DNA from: Flavobacterium psychrotolerans
GTDB lineage: Bacteria; Bacteroidota; Bacteroidia; Flavobacteriales; Flavobacteriaceae
DNA: 64,000 nt
Direction: 5' to 3'
Assembly (NCBI RefSeq): GCF_003097635.1
Contig: NZ_QCZI01000018.1
Span: 1 to 64,000 of the forward strand
The position numbers were made by a program, and so were the translations under genes. The notes under the pieces were generated by a model. It made no database searches and was not told where the DNA came from. It saw only the letters and a list, made by a program, of their open reading frames with translations. This document shows, piece after piece, positions 10,955 through 19,169 of this stretch. Numbering within the stretch: the first letter of the stretch is position 1; every line of letters starts with the position of its first letter.

Positions 10955-11446
10955 TTATAGTCCCAATTCCTTGATCATCCAAACGGGACAAGAAGTATGG
11001 CCAGTGTTACCTAATGGAGCACAAAGATACTCAAAACCTACTTTTTTATACAACTTTTGGGCATCAACCATATAAGGCATCGTTTCGAGATAACATTTGC
11101 TAAAGCCAAAATCCAAAGCGTTTTGCAAACATTTTTCTATCATTTTTGCTCCAACTCCATGTCCACGCGCTTCGGGAAGAAAATACATTTTTTGCAATTC
11201 ACAAATCGTTTCGGCTTCATTTTCAAGTTGACTTATTCCTGCTCCGCCAATAATTTTCCCGTTAGTTTCAACAACAAAATAAACAGATTTGGGTGCTACA
11301 TACGTTTCATACATGAAATCCAATTGCGGATCTGCATAAGCAGTACCTACTTTTGGGGCTCCCATTTCCATTAAAACTGTTCTTACAATTGCTGCAATTT
11401 CAGGATTGTCGCGTTTTTGGATTTCTCTGATAATTATTCCGTTCAT
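10955..11446 (-). CDS. GNAT family N-acetyltransferase
   Basis: A 163-residue single-domain acetyltransferase starting at MNGIIIREIQKRD. A longer frame reaches 11521 but would overlap ribD, and its extra residues do not fit the fold. The acetyl-CoA-binding motif is visible as LPEARGHGVGAKMIEKCL (R/QxxGxG/A type), followed by a cysteine- and tyrosine-containing C-terminal strand. The closest recognisable group is the small ElaA/YjaB-like GNATs; the substrate is unknown. It is divergent from ribD, with only 28 bp between the two starts, and directly upstream of prmC. Confidence 0.85.
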   Translation of the reverse strand: MNGIIIREIQKRDNPEIAAIVRTVLMEMGAPKVGTAYADPQLDFMYETYVAPKSVYFVVETNGKIIGGAGISQLENEAETICELQKMYFLPEARGHGVGAKMIEKCLQNALDFGFSKCYLETMPYMVDAQKLYKKVGFEYLCAPLGNTGHTSCPVWMIKELGL

Positions 11447-11474
11447 TCTAAAAGTAAAATCATATTTTTGTGAT

Positions 11475-12482
11475 GTGAAGATACATGAAAAATATATTAA
11501 ACGATGCATCGAATTGGCCAAAAATGGCCTAGGAACAACCTACCCAAATCCATTGGTAGGCAGTGTAATTGTTTATGAAAATAAAATTATCGGGGAAGGT
11601 TGGCACAAAAAATCTGGCGAACCACATGCCGAAGTTAATGCCGTAAATTCAGTAAAAGACAAATCGTTATTAAAAAAGGCTACCATTTATGTGAGTTTAG
11701 AACCCTGCAGTCATTTTGGAAAAACACCACCTTGCTGCGATTTAATCATCGAAAACCAAATTCCAAATGTGGTGATTGGTACTGTTGACCCAAATATTGA
11801 AGTTGCAGGAAAGGGCATAAAAAAATTGATTGAAGCTGGTAAAAATGTTACTGTAGGTATTCTCGAAGAGGAATGTAACGAATTGAACAAGCGTTTTTTT
11901 ACCTTTCATAAAACGAAAAGACCCTATATAATTTTAAAATGGGCAGAAAGCCAAGATGGTTATATTTCTCCAATATCCAAAAAAGAGAAAAAACCCATTT
12001 GGATTACTAATGAATTTTCCCGTCAATTGGTGCATAAATGGCGGACCGAGGAACAATCTATTTTCGTTGGTACCCAAACCGTTATTGACGACAATCCAAA
12101 ACTAAATGTTCGGGACTGGACGGGAGAAAATCCCATCAGAATAGTTTTGGATCAAAACAATCGAATTCCAAAAGAATGTCATATCTTTGATAATCAATCA
12201 AAAACTATAGTTCTTTCTTCTCCCGAAATTGATTTCAGCAAAAATATAGCCGCTCAGATTGCGCATATCTTATTTAAAAAAAACATTCAATCTGTGATTA
12301 TAGAAGGTGGGAGACAAACGATACAAACCTTTATCGATGCCAGTCTTTGGGATGAAGCCAGAATTTTTAGAGGACAATTATTTTTAGAAAAAGGAACAGA
12401 TGCACCTGCTTTAAAATCAGGATGGGAAGAAAAAAAATTCATTTTAGATGATGAACTCTTAATTTTTAGAAACTATGATTAA
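11475..12482 (+). CDS. ribD: Bifunctional riboflavin biosynthesis deaminase/reductase RibD
   Basis: Catalyses two consecutive steps of riboflavin synthesis: deamination of the pyrimidine ring, then NADPH-dependent reduction of the ribosyl group. It has 335 residues from a GTG start (VKIHEKYIKRCIELA); upstream codons in frame lie inside the divergent GNAT gene. The N-terminal deaminase zinc site is HAE (51-53) and PCSHFGKTPPCC (77-88). The C-terminal half carries the RibD_C reductase domain (KWAESQDGYI, then the IIEGG motif). Length fits the family, slightly short. The last bases overlap the start of the HAD gene in an ATGATTAA arrangement, suggesting translational coupling. Other riboflavin genes are not in the window. 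Confidence 0.95.
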   Translation: MKIHEKYIKRCIELAKNGLGTTYPNPLVGSVIVYENKIIGEGWHKKSGEPHAEVNAVNSVKDKSLLKKATIYVSLEPCSHFGKTPPCCDLIIENQIPNVVIGTVDPNIEVAGKGIKKLIEAGKNVTVGILEEECNELNKRFFTFHKTKRPYIILKWAESQDGYISPISKKEKKPIWITNEFSRQLVHKWRTEEQSIFVGTQTVIDDNPKLNVRDWTGENPIRIVLDQNNRIPKECHIFDNQSKTIVLSSPEIDFSKNIAAQIAHILFKKNIQSVIIEGGRQTIQTFIDASLWDEARIFRGQLFLEKGTDAPALKSGWEEKKFILDDELLIFRNYD

Positions 12483-13077
12483 CGCTATTATTTTCGATTT
12501 TGGAGATATTTTTATCAATTTAGATAAAGAAGGCACTATAAATGAATTCAAAAAATTAGGTTTGAAAGAACTTAATGAAGAATTATCGGAAGCGAATAAT
12601 TTATTCGAAAAAGGAAAAATTTCAGAATTACAATTTATTGAAACTTTTCAAAAACACCTTCCCGATGCAAGTATTGACGATGTTAGAAAAGCATGGAATA
12701 AAGTTATTGGAGAATTCCCATTGTATCGATTGGAGTTTTTGCAAATGCTGGTTGGTAAATACCGGTTATTTCTGTTAACAAATACTGATGCTATCCATAT
12801 TTCTCATTTTGAACATAAAGTGGGACAAACTTTTTCTAGAGATTTTTACCAATGTTTCGAGAAAGTATATTTTTCCTTTGAAATTGGAATGAGAAAACCC
12901 GAAGAAGCGATATTTAATCATCTAATACAATCCCACGATTTATCCCCTAAGCGCACCTTGTTTATTGATGATAAAAAGGAAAACACCGATGCAGCAGCAA
13001 ATCTTGGCATACAAGTTTGGAACTTGCAAGTAGGTCAAGAAGACGTGGTTGATTTATTTGAAAAAGAAATATTTTAA
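12475..13077 (+). CDS. HAD-superfamily phosphatase, YihX-like
   Basis: A 200-residue HAD hydrolase. Motif I is IIFDFGDIFINLD, where the first Asp of DFG is the expected nucleophile, as in YihX-type enzymes (FDLGNV). Motif II is LFLLTNTD, motif III includes the lysine of RKPEEAIF, and motif IV is TLFIDDKKEN. The helical cap between motifs I and II (about residues 20-85) is of C1 type. YihX-type enzymes dephosphorylate sugar phosphates. Because the gene overlaps ribD by 8 bp, it could supply the phosphatase needed between the RibD and RibH steps of riboflavin synthesis; that role is inferred only from position. Confidence 0.88.
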   Translation: MINAIIFDFGDIFINLDKEGTINEFKKLGLKELNEELSEANNLFEKGKISELQFIETFQKHLPDASIDDVRKAWNKVIGEFPLYRLEFLQMLVGKYRLFLLTNTDAIHISHFEHKVGQTFSRDFYQCFEKVYFSFEIGMRKPEEAIFNHLIQSHDLSPKRTLFIDDKKENTDAAANLGIQVWNLQVGQEDVVDLFEKEIF

Positions 13078-13083
13078 ATACTT

Positions 13084-13707
13084 TTGGATTTAGTAGATAC
13101 CTTCAAGACCATAGCATGTGCTTCTCCAGAGACTCTTTTCAAAGAAAAAAATAGCAAGTTTTTTGGCTATGCTTTTCCAATACTATCTGAAAATGAAGTC
13201 AAACCATTAATTGAACCCTTACGGAAAAAACATTTTAACGCTGTTCATTTCTGTTATGGTTTCCAAACAGGAATTGACCCTATCTCTTTTCGAACCAATG
13301 ATGACGGAGAACCAAGCAATAGTGCAGGAATGCCCATTTATGGACAAATACAATCTTTCGACGTGACCAATGTTCTGATTGTTGTGGTTCGTTATTTTGG
13401 AGGAACAAAATTGGGTATTGGCGGATTAATTTCCGCCTACAAAACTACTGCACAGTTAACTCTAGAGGCTTCTACAATAATTGAAAAAACGATAGACGTT
13501 CACTACTGTATTGCCTTTGATTATAAAAACATGAACAAAGTGATGCGGGTAATCAAAGAAAAAAACATAACCATCATTGCACAAAAAATGGAAATGAATT
13601 GTGAAATGGAAATCGCTACACGAAAAAAAAATGCCGAAATGATATTCGACATTTTTAATTCCATGTTTGAAATTGAAATTAAGAAAAAAATAATGCCAAT
13701 AAATTAG
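13084..13707 (+). CDS. YigZ/IMPACT family protein
   Basis: A 207-residue member of the UPF0029/YigZ family, related to the eukaryotic translation regulator IMPACT. The N-terminal IMPACT domain includes KEKNSKFFGYAFP, DDGEPSNSAGMPI and RYFGGTKLGIGGLI, all strongly conserved. The shorter C-terminal ferredoxin-like part is about residues 140-207. The only reasonable start is a TTG six bases after the HAD stop codon, because family members begin with a similar DTFKTI segment. It is probably the third gene of the ribD-HAD unit. Its last four bases overlap the convergent thioesterase gene. Molecular role is not established. Confidence 0.9.
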   Translation: MDLVDTFKTIACASPETLFKEKNSKFFGYAFPILSENEVKPLIEPLRKKHFNAVHFCYGFQTGIDPISFRTNDDGEPSNSAGMPIYGQIQSFDVTNVLIVVVRYFGGTKLGIGGLISAYKTTAQLTLEASTIIEKTIDVHYCIAFDYKNMNKVMRVIKEKNITIIAQKMEMNCEMEIATRKKNAEMIFDIFNSMFEIEIKKKIMPIN

Positions 13708-14111
13708 CCTTGCATTTCCTCTAATAGCACTTTAATATGGTCAGGTGGAGTAATTGGCCTTCCTGTTTTTAGGTCAACAAATACCAAAATAAACGCTGCC
13801 GTTGTTAATAACTCCTTTTCTTTACTCCATATTTCACAGTCAAATTCGATCTTAACAGAACTGTGTTTTTTAAATTTGGTTTTTACTGTCAAAAGGTCGT
13901 CATATCGCGCCGGTTTCTTGTAGTTTATGGTCATTGAAACAATTGGTAAAGCAATCCCACTTTCCTCAAGACTTTTATATGAAATCCCTTTGTTTCTAAG
14001 CCACTCTACCCTGCCGATCTCAAAATACGGTATGTAACTTCCATGGTAAACTACACCCATTTGGTCTGTTTCTGAATAACGGACCCGTACCTCAATTTGA
14101 TGATTTTTCAT
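13704..14111 (-). CDS. YbgC/FadM-like acyl-CoA thioesterase
   Basis: A 135-residue single hotdog-fold (4HBT) protein. The catalytic segment is RYSETDQMGVVYHGSYIPYF, with the Asp of the DQMG-VYH motif typical of YbgC and 4-hydroxybenzoyl-CoA thioesterases. Family members hydrolyse acyl-CoA or acyl-ACP thioesters as tetramers in the cytoplasm. It is divergent from dnaA across a 200-bp gap and overlaps the yigZ-like gene by four bases at its 3' end. Substrate chain length cannot be read from sequence. Confidence 0.9.
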   Translation of the reverse strand: MKNHQIEVRVRYSETDQMGVVYHGSYIPYFEIGRVEWLRNKGISYKSLEESGIALPIVSMTINYKKPARYDDLLTVKTKFKKHSSVKIEFDCEIWSKEKELLTTAAFILVFVDLKTGRPITPPDHIKVLLEEMQG

Positions 14112-14112
14112 A

Positions 14113-14141
14113 TTGTTTTAAATAATTTTATAGTATCTTTA
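14113..14141 (+). promoter_or_regulatory. Candidate Bacteroidota-type promoter for dnaA
   Basis: TTG at 14113-14115, an 18-bp spacer, then TATCTTTA at 14134-14141. This closely matches the TTTG / TAnnTTTG consensus except for the last base. It would give a leader of roughly 160 bases before dnaA. The rest of the gap is T-rich tracts with no clear cluster of DnaA boxes. Confidence 0.4.
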
Positions 14142-14311
14142 CGGCTCTGAAAAAGAGTTGACTTACAATATTTTTTTTTAAAAAACACCCTGCATTTTGT
14201 TTTTTTTTAACGATTTTTGTTCACATATTTGCTAACCAAAAATGGGGGTAAATATCAGTCATTAATCATTGTAAGATAACCTTTAATAAAAATACAAATT
14301 TAATAAAAATT

Positions 14312-15739
14312 ATGAGCAAAACTGCGCAATCAGTATGGGAAAATTGTCTGTCTTTCATAAAAGACAATATCCAAGACCAAGCTTACAAAACTTGGTTTGA
14401 ACCGATTAAGTCTGTTGAGCTAACTGATAACGCTTTATACATTCAAGTTCCAAGTAAATTTTTCTACGAATGGCTTGAAGAGCACTATGTGAAATTATTA
14501 AAAGTAGCATTAACTAAAGAGCTAGGTAAAAACGCAAAATTGCTTTACAAAATTAAGATGGAAAACACCTATGGCAACAAACAACCTTACATGGAACAAT
14601 TGCCAAGTGCCCATCGAAGTCCTATGAAACCGCAGGAAGTAGATGCTCCGTTTAAAAATTTGAATCCTGAATTAAAAAATCCTTTTGTTATTCCAGGAAT
14701 TAGAAATTTAAAAATAGAGTCCCAACTGAATGCAAATTATAGTTTTGATAATTTCCTTGAAGGCGATTCAAATAGATTGGCACGTTCTGCAGGAATGGCC
14801 GTTGCCAATAAACCAGGAGGCACTTCATTTAATCCACTGTTGATTTTTGGAGGTGTTGGTTTGGGAAAAACACATTTAGCGCATGCTATTGGAGTTGAAA
14901 TTAAAGATAAATATCCTGAAAAAACGGTTTTATATATTTCCGCAGAAATTTTCACCCAACAATATATTGATTCTGTTAAGAAAAACAATAGAAATGATTT
15001 CATCCATTTCTACCAATTAATTGATGTATTAATTATAGATGATGTCCAGTTTTTATCAGGAAAATCAGGAACCCAAGATGTCTTTTTCCATATTTTTAAC
15101 TATTTGCACCAAAATGGCAAACAGGTGATCTTAACTTCGGATAAGGCTCCTGTGGATATGCAAGATATTGAGCAACGTTTGCTTTCTCGTTTCAAATGGG
15201 GACTTTCAGCAGAATTGCATCAACCCGATTATGAAACCCGAATTTCAATATTAAAAAACATTCTATATCGCGACGGGGTAGAAATGCCCGAAGAAATCAT
15301 TGAATATGTTGCCCGAAATATAAAATCGAATGTTAGAGAATTAGAGGGCGCCATTATTTCTTTGATTGCACAATCGTCTTTCAACAAAAAAGAAGTTACG
15401 CTAGAATTAGCAAAACATGTCGTTGAGAAGTTTGTAAAAAATGTAAAACGTGAAATTTCAATCGATTATATCCAAAAAATTGTTTCTGAATATTTTCAAT
15501 TGGATTTAGAAACTTTACAATCTAAAACCAGAAAACGTCATGTGGTGCAAGCGAGACAATTAGCTATGTTTTTTGCTAAAAAATTCACTAAATCCTCTTT
15601 AGCAAATATTGGATCTCAAATTGGGGATCGCGATCATGCAACGGTTTTGCATGCTTGCAAGACAGTTGACAATTTAGTTTCTACAGACAAACAATTTAAA
15701 AAATTTGTAGATGACATCCACAAAAAATTAACCTTATAA
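14312..15739 (+). CDS. dnaA: Chromosomal replication initiator protein DnaA
   Basis: AAA+ ATPase that binds DnaA boxes, melts the origin and loads the helicase. It has 475 residues. Domain I (about 1-85) starts SVWENCLSFIKDNI. A variable linker spans about 86-140. Domain III carries Walker A GGVGLGKTH (180-188) and Walker B VLIIDDVQFL (239-248). The C-terminal domain IV contains the DnaA signature GDRDHATVLHACKTV, which contacts DNA. Length is standard. The downstream phosphatase/methylase fusion starts on the base after the dnaA stop, so the two are very likely cotranscribed. Its own promoter candidate lies near 14113. Confidence 0.98.
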   Translation: MSKTAQSVWENCLSFIKDNIQDQAYKTWFEPIKSVELTDNALYIQVPSKFFYEWLEEHYVKLLKVALTKELGKNAKLLYKIKMENTYGNKQPYMEQLPSAHRSPMKPQEVDAPFKNLNPELKNPFVIPGIRNLKIESQLNANYSFDNFLEGDSNRLARSAGMAVANKPGGTSFNPLLIFGGVGLGKTHLAHAIGVEIKDKYPEKTVLYISAEIFTQQYIDSVKKNNRNDFIHFYQLIDVLIIDDVQFLSGKSGTQDVFFHIFNYLHQNGKQVILTSDKAPVDMQDIEQRLLSRFKWGLSAELHQPDYETRISILKNILYRDGVEMPEEIIEYVARNIKSNVRELEGAIISLIAQSSFNKKEVTLELAKHVVEKFVKNVKREISIDYIQKIVSEYFQLDLETLQSKTRKRHVVQARQLAMFFAKKFTKSSLANIGSQIGDRDHATVLHACKTVDNLVSTDKQFKKFVDDIHKKLTL

Positions 15740-16939
15740 ATGTCTGTTAAAATTTTAATGGTTTGTCTTGGCAATATTTGTCGTTCTCCTTTGGCAGAAG
15801 GAATATTGGCTTCCAAACTCCCCAAAGAAACGTTTATTGTTGATTCCGCCGGGACTGGTAACTGGCATATAGGAAAACAGCCCGACGACCGATCTATTGC
15901 CGTGGCCAAAAAAAACAATCTCGACATTTCCTTCAAAAAAGGGAAGCATTTTAAAGCAAGTGATTTAGATACTTTTGATTATATCTATGTAATGGATAAT
16001 TCCAATTACAATGACGTGATTGCTTTGGCTCAAAATGACGATCAAAAAAATAAAGTACAACTCATTCTAAACGAGCTTTTCCCAGGCGAAAACGTAGACG
16101 TTCCCGATCCTTATTATGGTTTGCAAAATGGCTTTGATGCCGTATACAGCATGCTCGATGAATCATGCGATATTATTGCCGAGAAATTAATTGCTAAATA
16201 TGTGAAGAGCGATCCAATAAAACCTATTTCTACACGGGGAAAACTGTATTTAATCCCAACAACATTGGGAGAATGCGACCCAATGGATGTCTTGCCACAA
16301 ACGGTAAAAAGAGCCATCGACTTATTGGACGATTATATAGTGGAAAACGAAAAAACAGCACGGAAATTCATTAAAACCATCCATCCTGAAAAAGTACAAG
16401 CTACATTGCGATTGAGCGCTTTGAACAAACACACCGAAGTTTCCGAACACAATAAAATGATTCAACCGTGTCTGGAAGGAAAAAACATTGGATTAATGAG
16501 TGAAGCAGGATGTCCTGGCGTGGCCGATCCCGGTGCTGTCATAGTTAAATTAGCGCACGAGAAAAACATTCAGGTTATTCCATTGGTAGGCCCCTCCTCT
16601 ATTCTTTTGGCTTTGATGGGCTCTGGAATGAACGGACAAAGTTTTGCCTTTAATGGCTACCTCCCTATTGACAAAACGGAGAAAAAAGCAGCATTGAAAA
16701 ATTTAGAGAAATTGTCGCAAGACAAAAACCAATCGCAAATATTTATAGAGACGCCCTATAGAAACAACAAAATGTTGGAGGATATTTTGCAAGCATTGCA
16801 ACCCAACACCCACCTTTGCGTTGCCACCGATATTACTTTACCTACGGAATACATAAAAACCATGAGGGCTTCTGATTGGAAAAAAGCAAGTGTCGATTTG
16901 CATAATAGACCTACTATTTTTATTATTCATAAGATGTAG
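15740..16939 (+). CDS. Fusion: LMW protein-tyrosine phosphatase + SAM methylase (RsmI-like)
   Basis: A single 399-residue frame holds two enzymes. Residues 1-155 form a low-molecular-weight tyrosine phosphatase with the P-loop VCLGNICRS (Cys9, Arg15) and the general-acid loop DPYYG (123-127). Residues 167-399 form a tetrapyrrole-methylase-fold SAM methyltransferase of the RsmI/YraL type, starting GKLYLIPTTLGE and carrying EAGCPGVADPG and LVGPSSILLALMGSG. In related flavobacteria I recall two separate genes directly after dnaA. Here only about 11 linker residues (155-166) join them, with no stop and no convincing internal ATG. Both active sites look intact. The gene follows dnaA with no gap. 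A 16-bp perfect inverted repeat overlaps the stop codon. Confidence 0.9.
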   Translation: MSVKILMVCLGNICRSPLAEGILASKLPKETFIVDSAGTGNWHIGKQPDDRSIAVAKKNNLDISFKKGKHFKASDLDTFDYIYVMDNSNYNDVIALAQNDDQKNKVQLILNELFPGENVDVPDPYYGLQNGFDAVYSMLDESCDIIAEKLIAKYVKSDPIKPISTRGKLYLIPTTLGECDPMDVLPQTVKRAIDLLDDYIVENEKTARKFIKTIHPEKVQATLRLSALNKHTEVSEHNKMIQPCLEGKNIGLMSEAGCPGVADPGAVIVKLAHEKNIQVIPLVGPSSILLALMGSGMNGQSFAFNGYLPIDKTEKKAALKNLEKLSQDKNQSQIFIETPYRNNKMLEDILQALQPNTHLCVATDITLPTEYIKTMRASDWKKASVDLHNRPTIFIIHKM

Positions 16940-16962
16940 CTTTAGTGCTACATCTTATGAAT
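16925..16962 (+). terminator. Perfect 16-bp inverted repeat spanning a stop codon
   Basis: ATTCATAAGATGTAGC pairs perfectly with GCTACATCTTATGAAT across a 6-base loop, and the TAG stop of the phosphatase/methylase gene lies inside the left arm. There is no T-run, so it may stabilise mRNA or terminate inefficiently. Confidence 0.55.
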
Positions 16963-17376
16963 ACAAGTAGACACCGTTCTATAAATTTTTCTCTTCTCAA
17001 ATAACACCTTGTTTGTCAGTATCCTTATACTTTACATTCAAACTATTTAATTAAGAATCAATAATACCTTATTATTTGATAACTTATCAACACGCAAACG
17101 TTGTCAGGCTGATTATGAATATCTTGACATCAAGAAACCCATTAATTTAGATTACATTTAACAAAAAGTGGCATTGTATAATATGATGTCAATCAAAACT
17201 GGAATGAAAATACAGTAGCCAATGTTTTAAAATTAAGCTAAAGTACTGAAGTAAAATACTCAAGAACACTGTCAAAAAAAATAATAATCCTGTCAAACTG
17301 AAATATAAAATACTGTAAATCTATATAAACGAGAGCTGTAAAGGGGAATAGCACAAAAAAAACTCTTAGCATAAAT
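16963..17376. other. Gene-free, AT-rich upstream region of the peptide locus
   Basis: About 410 bp with stops in all frames and no recognisable RNA or repeat. One isolated TTATCAACA (near 17084) resembles a weak DnaA box but has no companions. The promoter of the HTH gene is expected here; I could not place it. Confidence 0.4.
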
Positions 17377-17697
17377 ATGAATTTTATCAAAAAAGTAGAG
17401 CGAATCAACAAGACACATCATTTAGTTTGTCAAGAAAAAACAGGGAGCCCATTTGAATTAGCTTGCATATTAGGCATTAGCAGGAGCCAATTGTATAATA
17501 TTATTGATATGCTCAAAGAAAACGATGCCCCAATAAAATACTCCAAAAAAAGGACTACTTTTTATTACGAGCAACCCTTTGACCTGGAACTGAAATACTC
17601 CCTAAAAATAATTACTGATGAAGAAACTAAAGAAATTTTTGGCGGTTTAGACTTCCGTCCAATTATATTAGACGGAAGTCTGTTTCCTTTGCAGTAA
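17377..17697 (+). CDS. Small HTH DNA-binding protein of the peptide locus
   Basis: A 106-residue protein with an N-terminal winged-helix or HTH_11-like domain: helix-turn-helix around residues 25-47 (FELACILGISRSQLYNIIDML), then a basic turn and a strand (KYSKKRTTFYYEQPFDLELKY). The C-terminal tail ends FGGLDFRPIILDGSLFPLQ. Likely a local transcription regulator for the double-glycine peptide that begins 65 bp downstream, judged only from position. The last 60 bp of the coding region are repeated at 19984-20043 as part of a decayed paralogue. The tail codons also contain a perfect 10-bp inverted repeat. Regulator identity is inferred from fold signals; no close family is recognised. Confidence 0.7.
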   Translation: MNFIKKVERINKTHHLVCQEKTGSPFELACILGISRSQLYNIIDMLKENDAPIKYSKKRTTFYYEQPFDLELKYSLKIITDEETKEIFGGLDFRPIILDGSLFPLQ

Positions 17698-17715
17698 CAA
17701 AAGAAGTTCTCGAGA
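17638..17715 (+). repeat. 78-bp direct repeat, copy 1
   Basis: Covers the 3' end of the HTH gene and 18 bp beyond its stop. It matches 19984-20061 with six mismatches and no indel. Inside it, GACTTCCGTC (17650-17659) and GACGGAAGTC (17671-17680) form a perfect 10-bp inverted repeat within coding sequence. Confidence 0.85.
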
Positions 17716-17762
17716 AAACAAATTTGTACAACACAAAAATGTTTAATTTTAAAATCAAAAAA

Positions 17763-17924
17763 ATGAATTTAGAAAATTTAGGGTTAGTTGAGCTTGATGC
17801 TCAGGAAATACAAGTAGTTGAAGGGGGATTTACTTTTTTTAAACTTACAATTACTGGAGTTTTAGATGGTATTGCAAAGAATACACAATCAGACTTTGTC
17901 CTTTTAGGGTTTAAATTGTGGTAA
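17763..17924 (+). CDS. Double-glycine-leader secreted peptide (bacteriocin-like)
   Basis: A 53-residue peptide when started at MNLENLGLVELDAQEIQ; an upstream in-frame ATG at 17724 adds 13 basic residues and seems less likely. The first part is a typical bacteroidotal GG leader (LGLVELDAQEIQVVEGG), which a C39 peptidase-containing ABC exporter would cleave after the Gly-Gly. The mature part would be about 33 residues, hydrophobic, with FFKLTITGVLDG and a C-terminal LLGFKLW. It lacks cysteines. Whether it is an antimicrobial or a signal cannot be read from sequence. A strong terminator follows at 17941. The cognate exporter in this locus is truncated (20060-20587). Confidence 0.75.
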   Translation: MNLENLGLVELDAQEIQVVEGGFTFFKLTITGVLDGIAKNTQSDFVLLGFKLW

Positions 17925-17940
17925 TTTAATTAAAATTTAA

Positions 17941-17978
17941 AACAGCAAGATGGTAAATAAATTTCTTGCTGTTTTTTT
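17941..17978 (+). terminator. Hairpin terminator after the GG-leader peptide
   Basis: AACAGCAAGA pairs with TCTTGCTGTT, followed by a T-run. It separates the peptide transcript from the secreted-protein gene that begins at 17990. Confidence 0.85.
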
Positions 17979-17989
17979 TATGAGATATT

Positions 17990-19071
17990 ATGAAAAAATA
18001 TTTTACAATTTTTCTTATTTTACAATTTAAAATTTTTGTTTATTCTCAACATGCCTTTAACGATTCTTCTACTGATAAAAATTCAGCATATATAGAAATA
18101 TATTCTGACAAAGGAGAATTATTTGGTTTATCAGATTGCAATGGGATTGTCTCTAGAGAACTTGACAATAAAATACTTTCATCAAATGCGAAAAAAATAA
18201 CTTTTGTTAATCCATCTTTTGAAAATCAAGAAATGAGTCTTACTGATTTTAAAATCACACCAATTATTACTTTAAACCGAAAAACTATTGAATTAGATGA
18301 AGTAATTATTTCAAAAAAACACAAAATTTTAAATATATTAAGTTGAAAGGTTATTTTAGAAGTATTCAGATAAACGAGGATAAACCACAGTATTTTATTG
18401 ATGGAATAGTAGAATATTATGTTTCGTTAAAAAAAAACAAAATGGAAATATTATCTAACCGATCATTTGAGAATAAATCTATTAAACAATTAAGTTCTTC
18501 TTATAAGTTTCTAGTGGCAGGAGTTCCTGATTTTAATCATTATTTTATTTATAAAAATTTATCTAAAGGTTATAGGTTCGATGATTCAAAACCAGAAAGC
18601 ATTTTAATAATTAATAAACAAAATGATACTAATAAAGGAATTATAACCAAAACGAATGATGGTTTTGAAATACAATTGTCAATTTATTCAAATGACAATC
18701 CAAAAATAATGAGATTTTTCGGGATGGAATCTATTTTAAAAAATTATAATATAAATGCTATTTATAGTGCAAATAAAGTTTCAAGTTGCAATCTAAACAA
18801 TCTTATTTACTTTAAAGAAATAAGAACCTACACTATTAAAAAGAAGAAAAATGACGACTACACAAAAATTGATGCTATTCATGAATTTTTCCTGCTTGAA
18901 AAAGAATATGTTAATGAAATCTCAACTAAAAATTTAAGTAATTTCTATACCTTCATTACTCCAAGTAATTATAACGATAATTATTGGCAGGAGGTAGAAA
19001 ATAAAATATTTCAACCTCTGCCTAAATCATTAGAATTATATATAAAAGAAAAATTGACTGAAATTAAATAA
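17990..19071 (+). pseudogene. Frameshifted carboxypeptidase-regulatory-like secreted protein
   Basis: Two frames together form one protein. Frame one (17990-18346) gives a signal peptide (MKKYFTIFLILQFKIFVYSQ) and a carboxypeptidase-D-regulatory-like beta domain ending near TLNRKTIELDEVIISKK. Frame two (nominal TTG start at 18343, ending 19071) begins LKGYFRSIQINEDKPQYFIDG. Frame two stays open backwards to the A7 run at 18313-18319 and there reads KTQNFKYIKLKGYFRS, the natural continuation, so one A appears to have been lost. A minus-one slip at this A7 run would also restore the protein. Family members are exported flavobacterial proteins of unknown role. A real decaying gene, a sequencing error and programmed slippage are all possible. 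Confidence 0.7.
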
Positions 19072-19169
19072 TGTCTAATATTTATATTTTCATAACTTTC
19101 CTAAAGAACAAGGGACTTTGGGATATTAAATACGATAAAATTATTACTTATAAAAAATCACAACTCAAA

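Noticed and set aside
11406..11474. Upstream extension of ribD
   Set aside because: The extra 23 codons overlap the divergent GNAT gene and do not match the family N-terminus; the GTG at 11475 is preferred.
14112..17376. Possible replication origin around dnaA
   Set aside because: Only an isolated near-match (TTATCAACA near 17084) was found, with no cluster of DnaA boxes and no clear unwinding element. A skew plot would be needed.
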